A stretch of 64,000 nt of DNA from Polytrichum commune (lineage: Eukaryota > Streptophyta > Polytrichopsida > Polytrichales > Polytrichaceae), in NCBI GenBank assembly GCA_950295325.1, contig OX485806.1, forward strand, positions 21,328,001 through 21,392,000. Direction: 5' to 3'. Shown piece by piece: positions 48,727 through 59,221 of the stretch; within the stretch, counting starts at the first letter, position 1; each line of letters starts with the position of its first letter. The notes below the pieces were generated by a model. That model was not told where the DNA came from. It saw only the letters and a program-made list of their open reading frames with translations, and did no database searches. The position numbers and the translations under genes were made by a program.

Positions 48727-51700
48727 ATACAAACACACGTAGTGTCTCAAATGAGCTTTTTAAATTTCGCGTGAGATAACAACTCTCTGTACAAATGGTC
48801 TCGTGGATCCAAGTATCTTTCGCCTATGGGATTATTCCTAACAAAATTGTTTACGGGCAGTCCGCTTCCGCAGAGCGCCTGGAGGTATTTACCAAGGTCT
48901 AACAAAAATCGGTCCCGGACCTTCTTGACCGTCCACGTAGGGCAAACTATGAGGTTGGCCGTCGGGTTCAACATGTTCTTTGCGGCGCTGTCGTCCACCA
49001 TGAGCGTGTTCTCGCGGGTGGGGCGGACGTCGTAGGGGGGTGTAGGCATGCAAGGGTGGCACAATAACAGCAAAACTAAGTCCGTGGGAACTCCTTTTTT
49101 TGGTGGTTTAGGGTTTAGTGGAAAAGTGCCAGCCTGGCTAGATCGACGGTGAATCTGGATGGACCAGTGGCCGTAGGCTGGGATTTAGGGTCAGCCCCGG
49201 CTTCGCTCTGCGATTTCGAAATCGCGAGTTTGGCGCAGCACTCTGAGTTGGCGGGAAAACGTGTCTTCTTCCGTACGTCGTGGGAGATCGGAAGGCAGTC
49301 CCCATCGCCGTAGGCTTCGTCGAACGCAAGGTGGCGTATTCTCTGTATTCGGTACCCTGAGCTCAGCAAGGAATCTGAATTGCGAGAACAATCTAGGGTT
49401 TAGGCTGAATTTTGGTTTCGGTGATGTCTTCTCATTTACGGTCTGGCAGTGGCATCAGTAATGGTCCTCATTCTACAACAGTACTTGCTTCTGCGAAATT
49501 AGAGTCCGGTGTTGCAACCCGTCACATTCCTAGATCAGGTTATGCTTATCCTATCTACGGAGAGGCACCAGAGTTATTTGAAGAGCATGCCTCCCGATCG
49601 TACACCAAGGAGGAATTTGCTGAGAAGTACATATTAGACTGTGGAGGAATGAACCCTAAGCATATTAGAGTTCCTCGAGATTGTACCAACGACGAGGTAG
49701 TTGCATTGTTTGGTCCAACTGTAGGCAAGAATGGTCACCATTACACCGAGTGTAAGGACGAGAAATTGATAGCACGTATAGAGAATTTATGGATGATTCT
49801 GCATCAACGGAGGCTGGTACCGGCCAGCCGAGTCATTTCGCAAGCAATGGCTCGAGGTTTTGTTTGTGAAGTGAAGAGGAACAAGCGCATGAATTGGGCG
49901 GCATACGGAGAGTGGACCAATGCAGAACAATTGCGAAGGAGGGTGAAAGCTCTGAAAGGCGGTGGTGGGACTGTGCTTGGAGACGACGAGGTGCCAGACT
50001 GCACCACAGCCTCGGGTTTGTTAAGCGGTGGCGAGGAAGCATTTCACCTTGTCGACTCAAGCTGCAACATGGAGGAACTGGTAGAGTATAAGAACCTTGT
50101 CGATGCCGCATTGAAGGAGGCTCAGGTTCGGTTAGAAGAGCGAATCAAGTCCAGGGATGAAAGCGCGATGAAAAACGTTATTGCACGAGGCCCGATGCGG
50201 GACCGCACCAATCTGTTGTTGGCGTCGGAGGGTCAGCTGCAAATTCTTCTTGATCAACTCGCGGAGAAAGAGGCTACACCCACCACTGATGGTGATGGAG
50301 GCAGTTTAGGGTTGGAGCAGCTTCAGATAGAGATTTCAGCCCAGAGGCTCGTTGTCAAGACATTTCAAAAGTTGGCAGACGAAGGAGAAATGTTAGCCAA
50401 GAATGCGACTCAGAGTGACGACAACGTCACAGGCGAAATTATTGAGCTTGAGAACGACGTTGAAGTTTGCAAGCGTCATGCGGAGGCGGTTGCTAATATT
50501 TTGATGTGTGAAGGACGGCCAGGTTTGGGATTGGGTGCCAACATTGTTTCTCCGAAACCCTACTGTTGTAATGGTGAAACTACTACTGTAGAGAGGAATT
50601 TTCTTCCAACAGAGAAGTGTGTGTTTTGTGGATTGGGATTTGCTCCTTTGTGGGCATTAAGGTTTTCTTCTTGCCAACATCCATATCACCACTGGTGTGC
50701 AACGTATCATTTTGCAAGGACTGAGAAATGTGTGTCAAAAGCTTGTAATGAACAGGTCCAGCATGTAGGATGGTGGGAGAGTAGCGGACTTCGTAGGCCA
50801 AATGGGGTTGGGCTACTGGACTCCCGAAACTTGGTTCGCCAAAGACGGATACAAGATGGTGAGTCGATCTTCTGTCGTTTGCTTCTGTTCAAGGTTCATG
50901 TTTCTTGTTTTGGGCTTTGCTTCTCGTTTTGTGTATTAGCTGTGTTGGATGATCTGGTTTGTTTTTGAGTAAGGGTTTCAGGGTTTATGTTTGGGCTTGC
51001 ATCGTGGTTTACAATATGGATTCAATATTTTTATCAATAGAAACATTCTGTATTTCGGAATGTTTGTACTAGCTGCGTTGGATGATCGATTTGTGAGGCA
51101 AACGAGTGCTTTTGGTATACAATTCGGATGTGGGACTATGACCATATTTTGTTATGACTACCTACAACACTAAGATAAGTCCCATGCTTGAGGACAAGTT
51201 CCCATGCTTTGGCAAATTTTCCTTATCATCTGTAAATTAGTTTAGGTGAAGTATTCAAGTTTTCCTCTGAAGTCTACAATCCTAGGGATCACAATGCGTA
51301 GAAATAATTGGAGTCACTCAGAACAGGTTGGGAGTCTTCAGCATGTGCACAATAGTTGCCGTGTAGTCACTTTGGAGTAGGCTGGGAGTCTTCAGCATCT
51401 GCACATTAGTTGCCGTGTAGTCACTTTGGAGTAGGCTGGGAGTCTTCAACATCTGCACATTAGTTGCCGTGTAGTCACTTTGGAGTAGGCTGGGAGTCTG
51501 TAGTAAGGACTTCTGTCGAATTCACAAGTACTTATTGATGAAGAGTACCTTGATAGTCCTGCTAGGTTGATAGAGAGTCCTTCTGATGGCTTCGGGAGTA
51601 TATGCACAATCTATGGACTTTATGTTACTTTGAAGGTATTTTCATTTATTTATTTCCTATTTGGTACCTTTGTAGTCCTTCTGCCAAGGTATAAAGTCCT

Positions 51701-54700
51701 TGAAAAAGCTTTGGAAGCTACATTGCGAGTCCTTGACCAGTGCAGACTTACGGTTCAGGTTGGGTGTTACTTGCAGACTTTTTGGGTAGTCCTCAAATCA
51801 CTCAAACAGGAACAAATATTGTTTCAGTGTCAGCCAATTTCAATGGTGGCTCGCAATCAAATGCCACTCCCAGTAAGAAGAGTGAGAAATGTAGTTTGCA
51901 ATGGGATAATGAGAAAAATACAGGTGCTCTGAATTTAGACATAGGACAGGTCCCAGAAGAAGACTACTTGCCCAGTAGAGTAGGGCCAGATCAAGTATAT
52001 ATTGATCAACCTTCGTCGAACTTTGAAGTTGCGGAGGATACTGCGGCACCAGGAGGAAGACAAGTTCAATCACCTAGAGGTGCTCCACAGAAGGGGTCAG
52101 AATCACCAGGGAAGGAGCCAAGGGCAGAAATGAATGGTGAGAGGTCCACTGGGGAGAAGCAAAAGAAGTCTTCCGTAGAGAAACAAAAGAAGGAACGGAA
52201 TGAGAAGATGTTCTTGGCAATGCCAAAAGAGGTGTCCGTAGAGAGTGAAAGCGGGTCTGAGAGCGACAATGAAGAACGTCCTGAAGATGAGGCGGAAGGT
52301 CTGAAGAAAACCAACAATAAAAGAAAGCACAACACCCAGAAGAAGAAGACCAAAACACCAGTCTCTGAGCGGAAGAGTACAGCTTCAAATACTCACTCTA
52401 CTAGCAAGAGTGCACCTGAGTTGGGGAAAAGTCCTGAGATCGTCAAAAAATCTAAGAATGACAAAAAGCAGGGTAGCAAAAAACAGAGAGGTAGTTCTTG
52501 ATGTTGGTGTTCTGCGTAGTAGCGCCTATCGGAAATGCTCATTGGACCTGAGATTAAATGGTAATATGAATAAAAAAAAGTTGCACACCACATCACTGAT
52601 GTGTCTCCATCCTTGAGATTTGAGAAATGCATGTATTTCGGTGGTCTTTTGCATTACAAGTGAGTCAACGTTCTCAGGCAGTCAATCCATGATAGTCAAC
52701 ATGTCAATGTGTCGAAGCTTTCAATTTGTTTCAAAACATTTTTTCATGTTCTAATCGATTTGATTAGGAAATCTGCAATTATGAATAAACCTTTCTCATC
52801 ATGGCGTTTCGTTGACTGAGCATTTTCATGTGGAATAGGGATGTCAACATGCAAGAATGTATGTACTCAGGCTTTGTTATAAAACATACCAAGTTGGAAT
52901 TAATGTGAAGTTTTATATGATTATTGTTACTATTTTCTATCATCATGAGTTCAGTTTATGCAAATTACAAGTGTACTTGCTTCCTTGCTGATATTAGTGA
53001 CATAGATGTGTGCATGTGACCAAATCCTCCTGAAGATTAGTTTGTCTTACTGCGTACTTTCAGGAGAAACAATGTGTACTGATGCAATTTGTAGGCTAAC
53101 CGTGCATCAGATCGTGGAGCCCTGTGCAGAGATTGTCATTGTGATACTTTACCTTCTTGGTTTGTACACTTCTCCAAATTACTAGAGAAAGTGCTACATT
53201 ACAAAAAGAGCATAATCAGCTCGAGTAAAAAGTGCACAGAGCTTTCTCCTGTCCCGACGCATGCTCTTTGTCATGTACTTGAGATCAGCAGAGGCCATAG
53301 CTTACAGTGCACACTAACCTGTGACTTTCTCTCACTGTAAATTGGGTGTTGAAATTAAATTAAACGGTTTTAAAGTAGCTGCATGCTGCTATGTAAACTA
53401 TGTCTCTCCAAATACACAATAAACTGCACTTGTGTCTAAAGACACATTTGAAGTCTAAAGATGCCTCATCATTAAACCTTGTCTTCTTGTCTACCCTAAA
53501 CCCTGAAAACCTTGCTCTAGCATGCTCCAACCTCCAACCTCTAGCATGCTCCATGCTCCAACCTTTAGCACCCATCTTTGTAACTGCACATACCAAAGGA
53601 AACAAAAAACAGAACAAAAACAAAGAACAAACGTGATATAGACTACAACTACCACGTAAAGAAAAAAGTTCACAACTAGAAGTGTAAATCTGCAAAATGT
53701 ACAAACTTCAGAAAGTATTTCAGTTCACTTCTAAACCTGCAATAACAGATAAAATTTTATCCTAGGCACCTGTTGGCAAATTGTACACTGGAGCGTTACC
53801 TGCAACTCTATAATCCGTAGGGGTCATAAGAAACTTAATTACTACCACGTGACAAGCATGCATGTATACAGTTTTAGAAGAATTCAACAAAACATATGAT
53901 GAAGAATCAGAGCGACCCCATTTCTGATAATATGTACCACACACAACCTTATCGCCCACCTGGAAAGATGTACCCCAATGACATGTGAAGGCAACTTTAA
54001 CCTCATGGACACCTCTACTACAACAGATGAGGAAGAATTCAACACCTTCATCATTGTCAGTAGATGCCACAACCGCAAAATTGTCTCCCACCTCCAACAA
54101 CGCAGAGAGCTCGTCCCCGTCAGTTCCGAACTGCAGCTCATGCAATTGCCAATTCTCGGCCATTGTCCTCCTCACGAGGTTGTTATTGGCAGGCTAAAGA
54201 TGCTCTGATCTCCATGAGCCAGTCCATGATCGATTTGGACATTCATCCCAATTCTCCTCTAAACAAGATTTGCAGAAGCAAGCAAGGTTCCTCAACAACA
54301 AATGAGTCAGATTATTCTTATTACAAGCATAGATTGAGTGAATGCTCATCGTACCATGCACTCGATCACATTGAACTCCACTACATTTCCTGTCCACATC
54401 CTTCGTTTGGATATGCCAGAACACTCGCTTCATTGGCTTTCGAACGCCATGATAGGAAGATTCCGGTCTCTCTGCCAGGTGCTTTCGTAAAAAATTTACC
54501 ACTTCCGCTGCATTTGTCAATCTTGCACCTGCAACGTTACGTTGTTCGTTTCGAATATAACGTTTGACCACAGCCCCGGCTCCGTCATGAGGGCCTTTAC
54601 CATGGGCGCTTCCAAAAATTGACCAGAGCATTTTACATCCATTTGTTATAGCTGGATACTTAGACACGAAATACCACGGTTTAGACGACTTGAATTGTTG

Positions 54701-57700
54701 TGCACAGCCATCGCTCCATACAAAGTGGCGCTTCGGAGCATAACCTCTCTCTACCATATACTGCCAATGTAACTTGAAGCAATGCTGCACCATATTAGTG
54801 TCATGTGTAGGATCATCTGAGATGTAAAAGTGATATTCTGTTAATATCCAGGAATCTTCATCATACCGTGTGGCATTAGGATTGTGACGAAAACAAATGT
54901 GGATTAGTATACTAATTTGAAAAGAATGCCAATGCATACTTTGGACCTCATTCTGGACTTCGAATGTATAATTCTCAGCAAAATCAACAATTGATACAAC
55001 ACTGTCTTGTGGAAAAGACTTCAAACATTCCCGAAATTGTTTGTCTTCCCACCTCGCGACAAAGTTGTGCTTCACAAAGAAGTCCAACTTTGGCTTCAAG
55101 TAATCGATAAATTCGTCTGAAGTGGTTTTCTTGTAAACTAAAGTTAGTCTCTTTAGCGACTTACCTTTTTTTGATATTGTCTCCTCCAAAGAGAACCGTC
55201 TCCAGTCAACAAGGGCTGACTCGGACCCTTCCAGTTCATTCTCACAAAACTTAAACAGATTTTCAACTCCACATTTATCACATTCGCCCATTAAACATTC
55301 TCTCTTATGCCACTCATCCAACTCTCCTTTGCTACAAACAATTGACTCCCAAAGCTCAGTTAAACCAGCATACAATTTTGACCCAGCAATACACGTACCG
55401 GGGGAATGGGAACAAATGTTCTTGCTCTTGCGCATGTTGTTTAGCGCCACCCTGAGCTCCTCCAATTCGACATGGTAGATACAGCAACAGGTGTTTCGAT
55501 CTTTCAAAGGCTTCACAAAAAATGGTTTTAGATACTCAAAGCTCCTTTGGCCAATGTCCACCATAGGATTGGACTCTTGAAACTTGAGGAAAAAGCTTGT
55601 CTGCACGGCAATCATTGATTAGAAATGTGTAATATGTCATATACCGACAAGTATAGTGACTCAACTAAAATCGCCAATGCACTTGTTATGGACATCTTAA
55701 TTACTTATGTACAAAATAGGGACTCCACAAATTGCTCTAAGTACTATGTAGGACTAGTGTGAAGATACTAAGTATACATGTGAACAACTTAAAACTTGAG
55801 GAAATGGACAGTAAATGACTTTTAGGACTTCTACTGGACAATGTAAGTACTATTCTAGTGACTGTGAACCTCAAATGAGAGTTGTAAGTACTATGAGTGA
55901 ATCTTGTGAGGAATTTGATTATTTAAAGGACTATCAATAACTAATAAAAGGACTCAATCCCACCTACATAGGACTTCTATCGGAGATGTGTGACTTGATA
56001 AGGACTAGGCTAGACGCCATCAGATTTCTACAGGACATGTGGGAGTGTTGCAAGACTCCTCAAGACTTTCTAAAAACTTGGACTCTAAGGTACGACAGAA
56101 GTAAATCTAAAAACCGTTTATGGACTCGATGAACGTGTGTAGGACTTTAACAAGTAAAACTGAAAACCTCTACGGAATTCTGCAGCACACAAAGCTACTT
56201 CATAGAACTAAACAGAAAGGAAGCTCACGAGCAATGGAAATTTGAGAGACTTTCAGCAGATTCGAAGTAAAACTGAAAACCTCTACGGAATTCTGCAGCA
56301 CACAAAGCTACTTCATAGAAACAAAAGAAAGGAAGCTCACAAGCAATGACAATTTGAGAGACTTTCAGCAGGTTTGAATGAGGAGGTCACCTGACTTTCG
56401 GTGAGGTAATGCGTGGCTTTCTCATTGTACTCTCCTGGTCCGATTCTCTTGCGCGCCACATCTTTACGATTTGGACTGACTCTAGTGTTTTCAGCCCACC
56501 AAGTAATTACCAAAGCCTTTACAAGCTCAGAATTACCGTCAGACCTCTTCTTTCGAACAGTAAACGCCCAATGAAAACAATGGTCTTCAATCACACGCCA
56601 TCTTGCAATCGCTAATATCACATTTCGAGGGTGGACATCTAATATTTTTGCAACCCCTCTCATACTACATTGATTATGAGCACTAACGGCAGCGGTAAGC
56701 AGAACATGCTTTGTAGCTAAGGTGATGGCATTGTGAGAGGTTTTATTCTCCTCAATGGCTTTAGTAACCCCAGCTACTATCTCTTGTTGTGCTATTGCTT
56801 CTTTAAAAGGCAAAATATAATTAGGCAAATTTCTACGGATGGAATGGTGAGAAAGAGCATACTGCAAGCACAGCTTTCGACTTTGTGGACCTGGACAAAC
56901 AACTAGAGCTTTTGATATTGAAGCCGCAATAGATAACCCAATACGCCGTTGATCACGATCACTCAGAACATCAAAAGCACCGGGATCTTCAAACTGAACA
57001 CTCTCCACCTCAAGCTCCTTTTGATTCGCTCTAGACGCGCGCCTCCTGTCTACTTCCCTTCTTCTCTTTGTGACGACGGCCTCCTCAAGAGCGGCCCTCT
57101 CAGTTGGGCCCGGCCGCTTTACTCCAGCACGCCGCTCGCTTGCTCGTGTGGACCCCATGGCTTTACAACAATCAGGTTCACTTTAGAAATTGCAACAAAC
57201 CACAAGCACAACTAATAACAACTTAGGGGGGAAAAAACAACAGAAACCCTAGTTCTCAAATTGAAACGTACACTTGCGCACATACAAACACACTTACCTT
57301 ATACCCTCAATGACGATTGATTGACACAGTTTATCCTTCAAACGCAACCGGCAAAGCTACTGTTATCTCAATCACAAACGTCGTTGTTCAAACGAATCAA
57401 AAACTTCAATCTCTACTGTTTTGCAAAACTCGCAAGGAAACTAACCCTAGTCGCAGCCTTGCAGGAGCATGACGAAACAAGAGAGATGAATTTTTTCATT
57501 CTCCCGTTGGATGCGCAACTGATGGCAGAGTTAAGATCCATGATGAAAATGCCAAGTACTAAGTGCAGATTCAAGTGGCGCGATGAGTTGGCAATTGAAA
57601 ATTGGCGGGACACGACGTGGCTGCTGAAGTCAGTACTTCTGACATCATCACTGCTCACTCCAAGTACTGGAATAAATTTCCTTTGCAAAAATTGAATCAC

Positions 57701-58707
57701 GACCCATCTGTAATGTTGTTATCTAAGAGCTTGAAGAAAAAGAAAACTTGAAAATTTCAAAATTTCAATAGATGGTGGACTTTTGAAAAAATATCCAATT
57801 AATCCTCAAAGATTGTCAAAATATTTAAACACACATTGAAATAAGAATGGAAATTAATTCTCTAAAGTTTTGTTCACTCTAAAAGGATAGTCTCATGAGT
57901 GGATGTATCATAGAATGCAAGAGAAAAGTCCTTTATTCTCAATTAAGGACTTTGACAGATTTCTGGTACTTCTTTAAAAGTCCCCTAAAATTAAAATATG
58001 TCTTCATTCATGATAAAATTTAGAGGTTGAAAGTGTTTTACTATTTTCAATTGAACATTGAGTCCCATATTGATTTAAAAGAAATTTGTGGTTAACGGTT
58101 TAAACTTGAACGGCTAAAAAAAAACTGTTAAGGACTTTGGGACATACAAACTGTACCACCGTAGTATGCTAATACCCAGGGGACGCCTATCAAGGACGGT
58201 CGGTGGTCCCAAAAAATGGGCTTCAAGACCTTGAGATATTAGGGGGAAGCGGGGTTAATTGTTTGGTTTTTTGACAACTTTGCCGTCCTGTGTGTACAAT
58301 ATTCTACAGGCTTCCTGTGCTAGGACCATGCATGGGGGCTCGATGCCCTTGAAGATGAACTCCACGACGGCATTGGTGTTCTCGGCCTTCATGGAGCTCC
58401 ACACGACCACCCACCATCGTTGTTGGGCGACCTGGAGGAAGGTCCGAAGCCACGGGCGGAGGTGAACTAGCTTGCTCTTTATGAACGTGGGCGGCCCGTC
58501 GTAATTCGCGTCCTCGGGCTTGCAAAAGGGCACCGTGGGGGTCCTAGGGCAATGAACGCATTGGACGAGGACCCCGTTCAAGTCTAACACCAGGAATCGT
58601 TTCTTCGGCCGCGGGGGGGGGGGGGGTAAAATCGGGGGCGCCGCCGCGCTGCCCTCTCCGCTCCTTGGAGAAGAGCGTCGGGGAGCCGCTACGCTATGCT
58701 CCGAGCC
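47769..58707 (-). CDS. FCP1/HAD phosphatase-like exons, split by a nested transposon
   Basis: The exon from 58707 (after CCGCAG) encodes a Pro-rich lead and FLVLDLNGVLV, the HAD motif I with Asn where FCP1/SCP phosphatases have the second Asp. VVVWSSMKAENTNAVVEFIF follows, as in NLI/FCP1 domains. The frame meets TAA at 58255-58257, but the next codons (FPLISQGLEAHFLGP) still look coding. The domain resumes about 9 kb away at about 49073 with TRENTLMVDDSAAKNMLNP, the second acidic motif, then FVRNNPIG. Later exons are 48573-48220 and 48086-47769, joined in phase 0, ending in a Lys/Glu coiled coil. The exon near 49 kb has no clear donor. No start codon precedes 58707, so it is probably the 3' part of the gene at 59222-64000. 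The DLN change suggests weak or no phosphatase activity. Confidence 0.55.
48201..48213. repeat. G13 tract in an intron
   Basis: A run of 13 G in the 127-bp intron between the last two exons of the FCP1-like gene. Similar G/C runs of 10 or more lie at 6206, 8500, 10771, 20190, 58613 and 59103. Confidence 0.9.
48679..48720. repeat. (GC)n(AC)n microsatellite
   Basis: A GTGCGCGCGC run passes into about seventeen AC units within an intron of the FCP1-like gene. The ORFs reading through it are artefacts. Confidence 0.95.
49424..52501 (+). CDS. RING-like zinc-finger protein of the nested transposon, 719 aa
   Basis: Exon 1 is 49424-50858 and exon 2 is 51777-52501. The junction GATG/GTGAGT to CTTGCAG/AC rebuilds a codon and keeps the frame, giving 720 codons with no internal stop. 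The N-terminal half is a globular region of unknown type (YTKEEFAEKYILDCGGMN, VASRVISQAMARGF-like helices), followed by coiled-coil stretches. Residues about 400-450 form a cross-brace-like finger: CVFCGLGF, then CQHPYHHWC, then KCVSKAC, the Cys/His pattern of RING or PHD-like modules. The exon-2 tail is rich in Lys, Glu and Ser (KKTKTPVSERKS), suggesting a nuclear, disordered domain. It is convergent with the transposase at 53762. Its role is unknown; a ubiquitin-ligase-like or DNA-binding helper function is only a guess. The ATG at 49424 was chosen because the longer frame begins with TTG. Confidence 0.7.
51309..51503. repeat. 54-bp tandem repeat in the RING-gene intron, about 3.6 units
   Basis: GTAGTCACTTTGGAGTAGGC begins units at 51363, 51417 and 51471, exactly 54 bp apart, with a degenerate first unit from about 51309. 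Each contains GGGAGTCTTCA. Located between exons 1 and 2 of the RING-like gene. Confidence 0.9.
52502..53761. other. Intergenic DNA between the convergent transposon genes
   Basis: About 1.26 kb separates the stop codons of the two convergent genes. It would contain both 3' untranslated regions. Short tandem words CTAGCATGCTCCAACCT lie at 53515-53565. No ORF is believable. Confidence 0.5.
55601..56151. repeat. Intron rich in AGGACTT-type words
   Basis: The transposase intron contains many variants of AGGACTT/AGGACT (for example near 55750, 55824, 55932, 55951, 55971, 56010 and 56141). Similar complementary words, AGTCCTT, crowd the RING-gene intron (51550-51790). Confidence 0.5.
56152..56377. 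repeat. 113-bp tandem duplication in the transposase intron
   Basis: Two units (56152-56264 and 56265-56377) start AAGTAAAACTGAAAACCTCT and are nearly identical apart from a few changes. They lie immediately inside the 5' splice site of the transposase intron, so the duplication is recent and did not touch the exon. Confidence 0.9.
57159..58175. other. Upstream region of the transposase gene and transposon right part
   Basis: Presumably holds the transposase promoter and the right end of the nested element. AAAAGTCCTTT, AAGGACTTTG and AAAAGTCCCC words lie at 57925-57980, and AAGGACTTTGG at 58130. An open frame at 57321-57695 has no recognisable features. The terminal repeat was not identified. 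Confidence 0.4.
58613..58626. repeat. G14 tract within an exon (poly-proline on the minus strand)
   Basis: The homopolymer keeps the minus-strand frame open from the acceptor at 58708 into FLVLDLNG only if its length is as written. A one-base slip would break the exon. Confidence 0.8.
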
Positions 58708-59177
58708 CTGCGGATACGATCGAGAGAAAACGGTGGGCGACTTATGTCATGCTATGTCCAAACGAAGCATTAAAGAAACGAGTGTTCTCGGTGCAAACAC
58801 AAAACCATTTCATTCATTTTGGAGGGGGTGCAACAAGGGACACAAGAGAGGCAAGAGCATACAACATACATTCAAACACAGGATACAAGTATATAGGAGT
58901 AAAAAATGGCGATTATATTGTATACAATGCTCTATGTACATCTTGATTGGGGGGAGCCGCGTTGAACGATGCGTTCAAACTAGCCTACTTCTACATCTAG
59001 CAAAAATTGAAGAGACGGACCGCTGTGATGAAGACTTCGTCGCAAGTCAAGGGTATGTGGACGAACGAATGGTCGGGGGGATGTGGTGAACGGCGCGAGT
59101 GCGGGGGGGGGGAGACGTGTGCGTGAGTTTAGGGTAGCTAGGGGACACGACCAAGGCAAGAAGTCAAAGACGCAGGG

Positions 59178-59201
59178 AGTTTGGGTCGACCGACCCAAAC
59201 T
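59178..59201. repeat. Palindrome GTTTGGGTCG/CGACCCAAAC in an intron
   Basis: 11-bp arms around the centre AC, within the 514-bp intron that joins the linker exon to the FCP1-like exon. Confidence 0.9.
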
Positions 59202-59221
59202 GAGTGGGGTCAGTGCATTAC

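Larger units (their letters stand above)
53762..57158 (-). pseudogene. DDE-type transposase of the nested element, one in-frame TAG
   Basis: Exon 1, 57158-56391 (256 codons), has a basic N-terminus and a helix-turn-helix-like segment, SMRGVAKILDVHPRNVILAI. It ends at CAG/GTGACC. Exon 2 starts at 55600 after CCGTGCAG in phase 0 and runs to 53762. It carries CCCIYHVELEELRVALNN, a Cys cluster, then three acidic landmarks that could be the catalytic triad: DFAENYTF, WSDGCAQQFKS and GSAHGKGPHDGAGA. A TAG at 54194-54196 (codon 725) interrupts the frame. The next 144 codons stay open and look like the family's C-terminal domain (LLEVGDNFAVVAST, then GTYYQKWGRSD). Related proteins occur in spore-bearing plants; I cannot give the superfamily name. 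Apart from the TAG it appears complete. Confidence 0.65.
49080..58140. mobile_element. Two-gene DNA transposon inserted within the FCP1-like gene (ends approximate)
   Basis: This block separates the two halves of an FCP1-like domain. It contains a plus-strand RING-like gene (49424-52501) and a convergent minus-strand transposase gene (57158-53762), and nothing else that is coding. AAGTCCT/AGGACTT words are dense in its non-coding parts (51170-51740, 55800-56150 and 57920-58140) and one lies at 49079, so they may be transposase-binding sites. I could not find convincing terminal inverted repeats or a target duplication. The borders are set only by where host coding sequence stops and resumes. 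Confidence 0.55.

Noticed and set aside
48554-48742. 60-63-codon ORFs on both strands
   Set aside because: They read straight through the (GC)n(AC)n microsatellite; the repeat has no stops, so the frames are artefacts.
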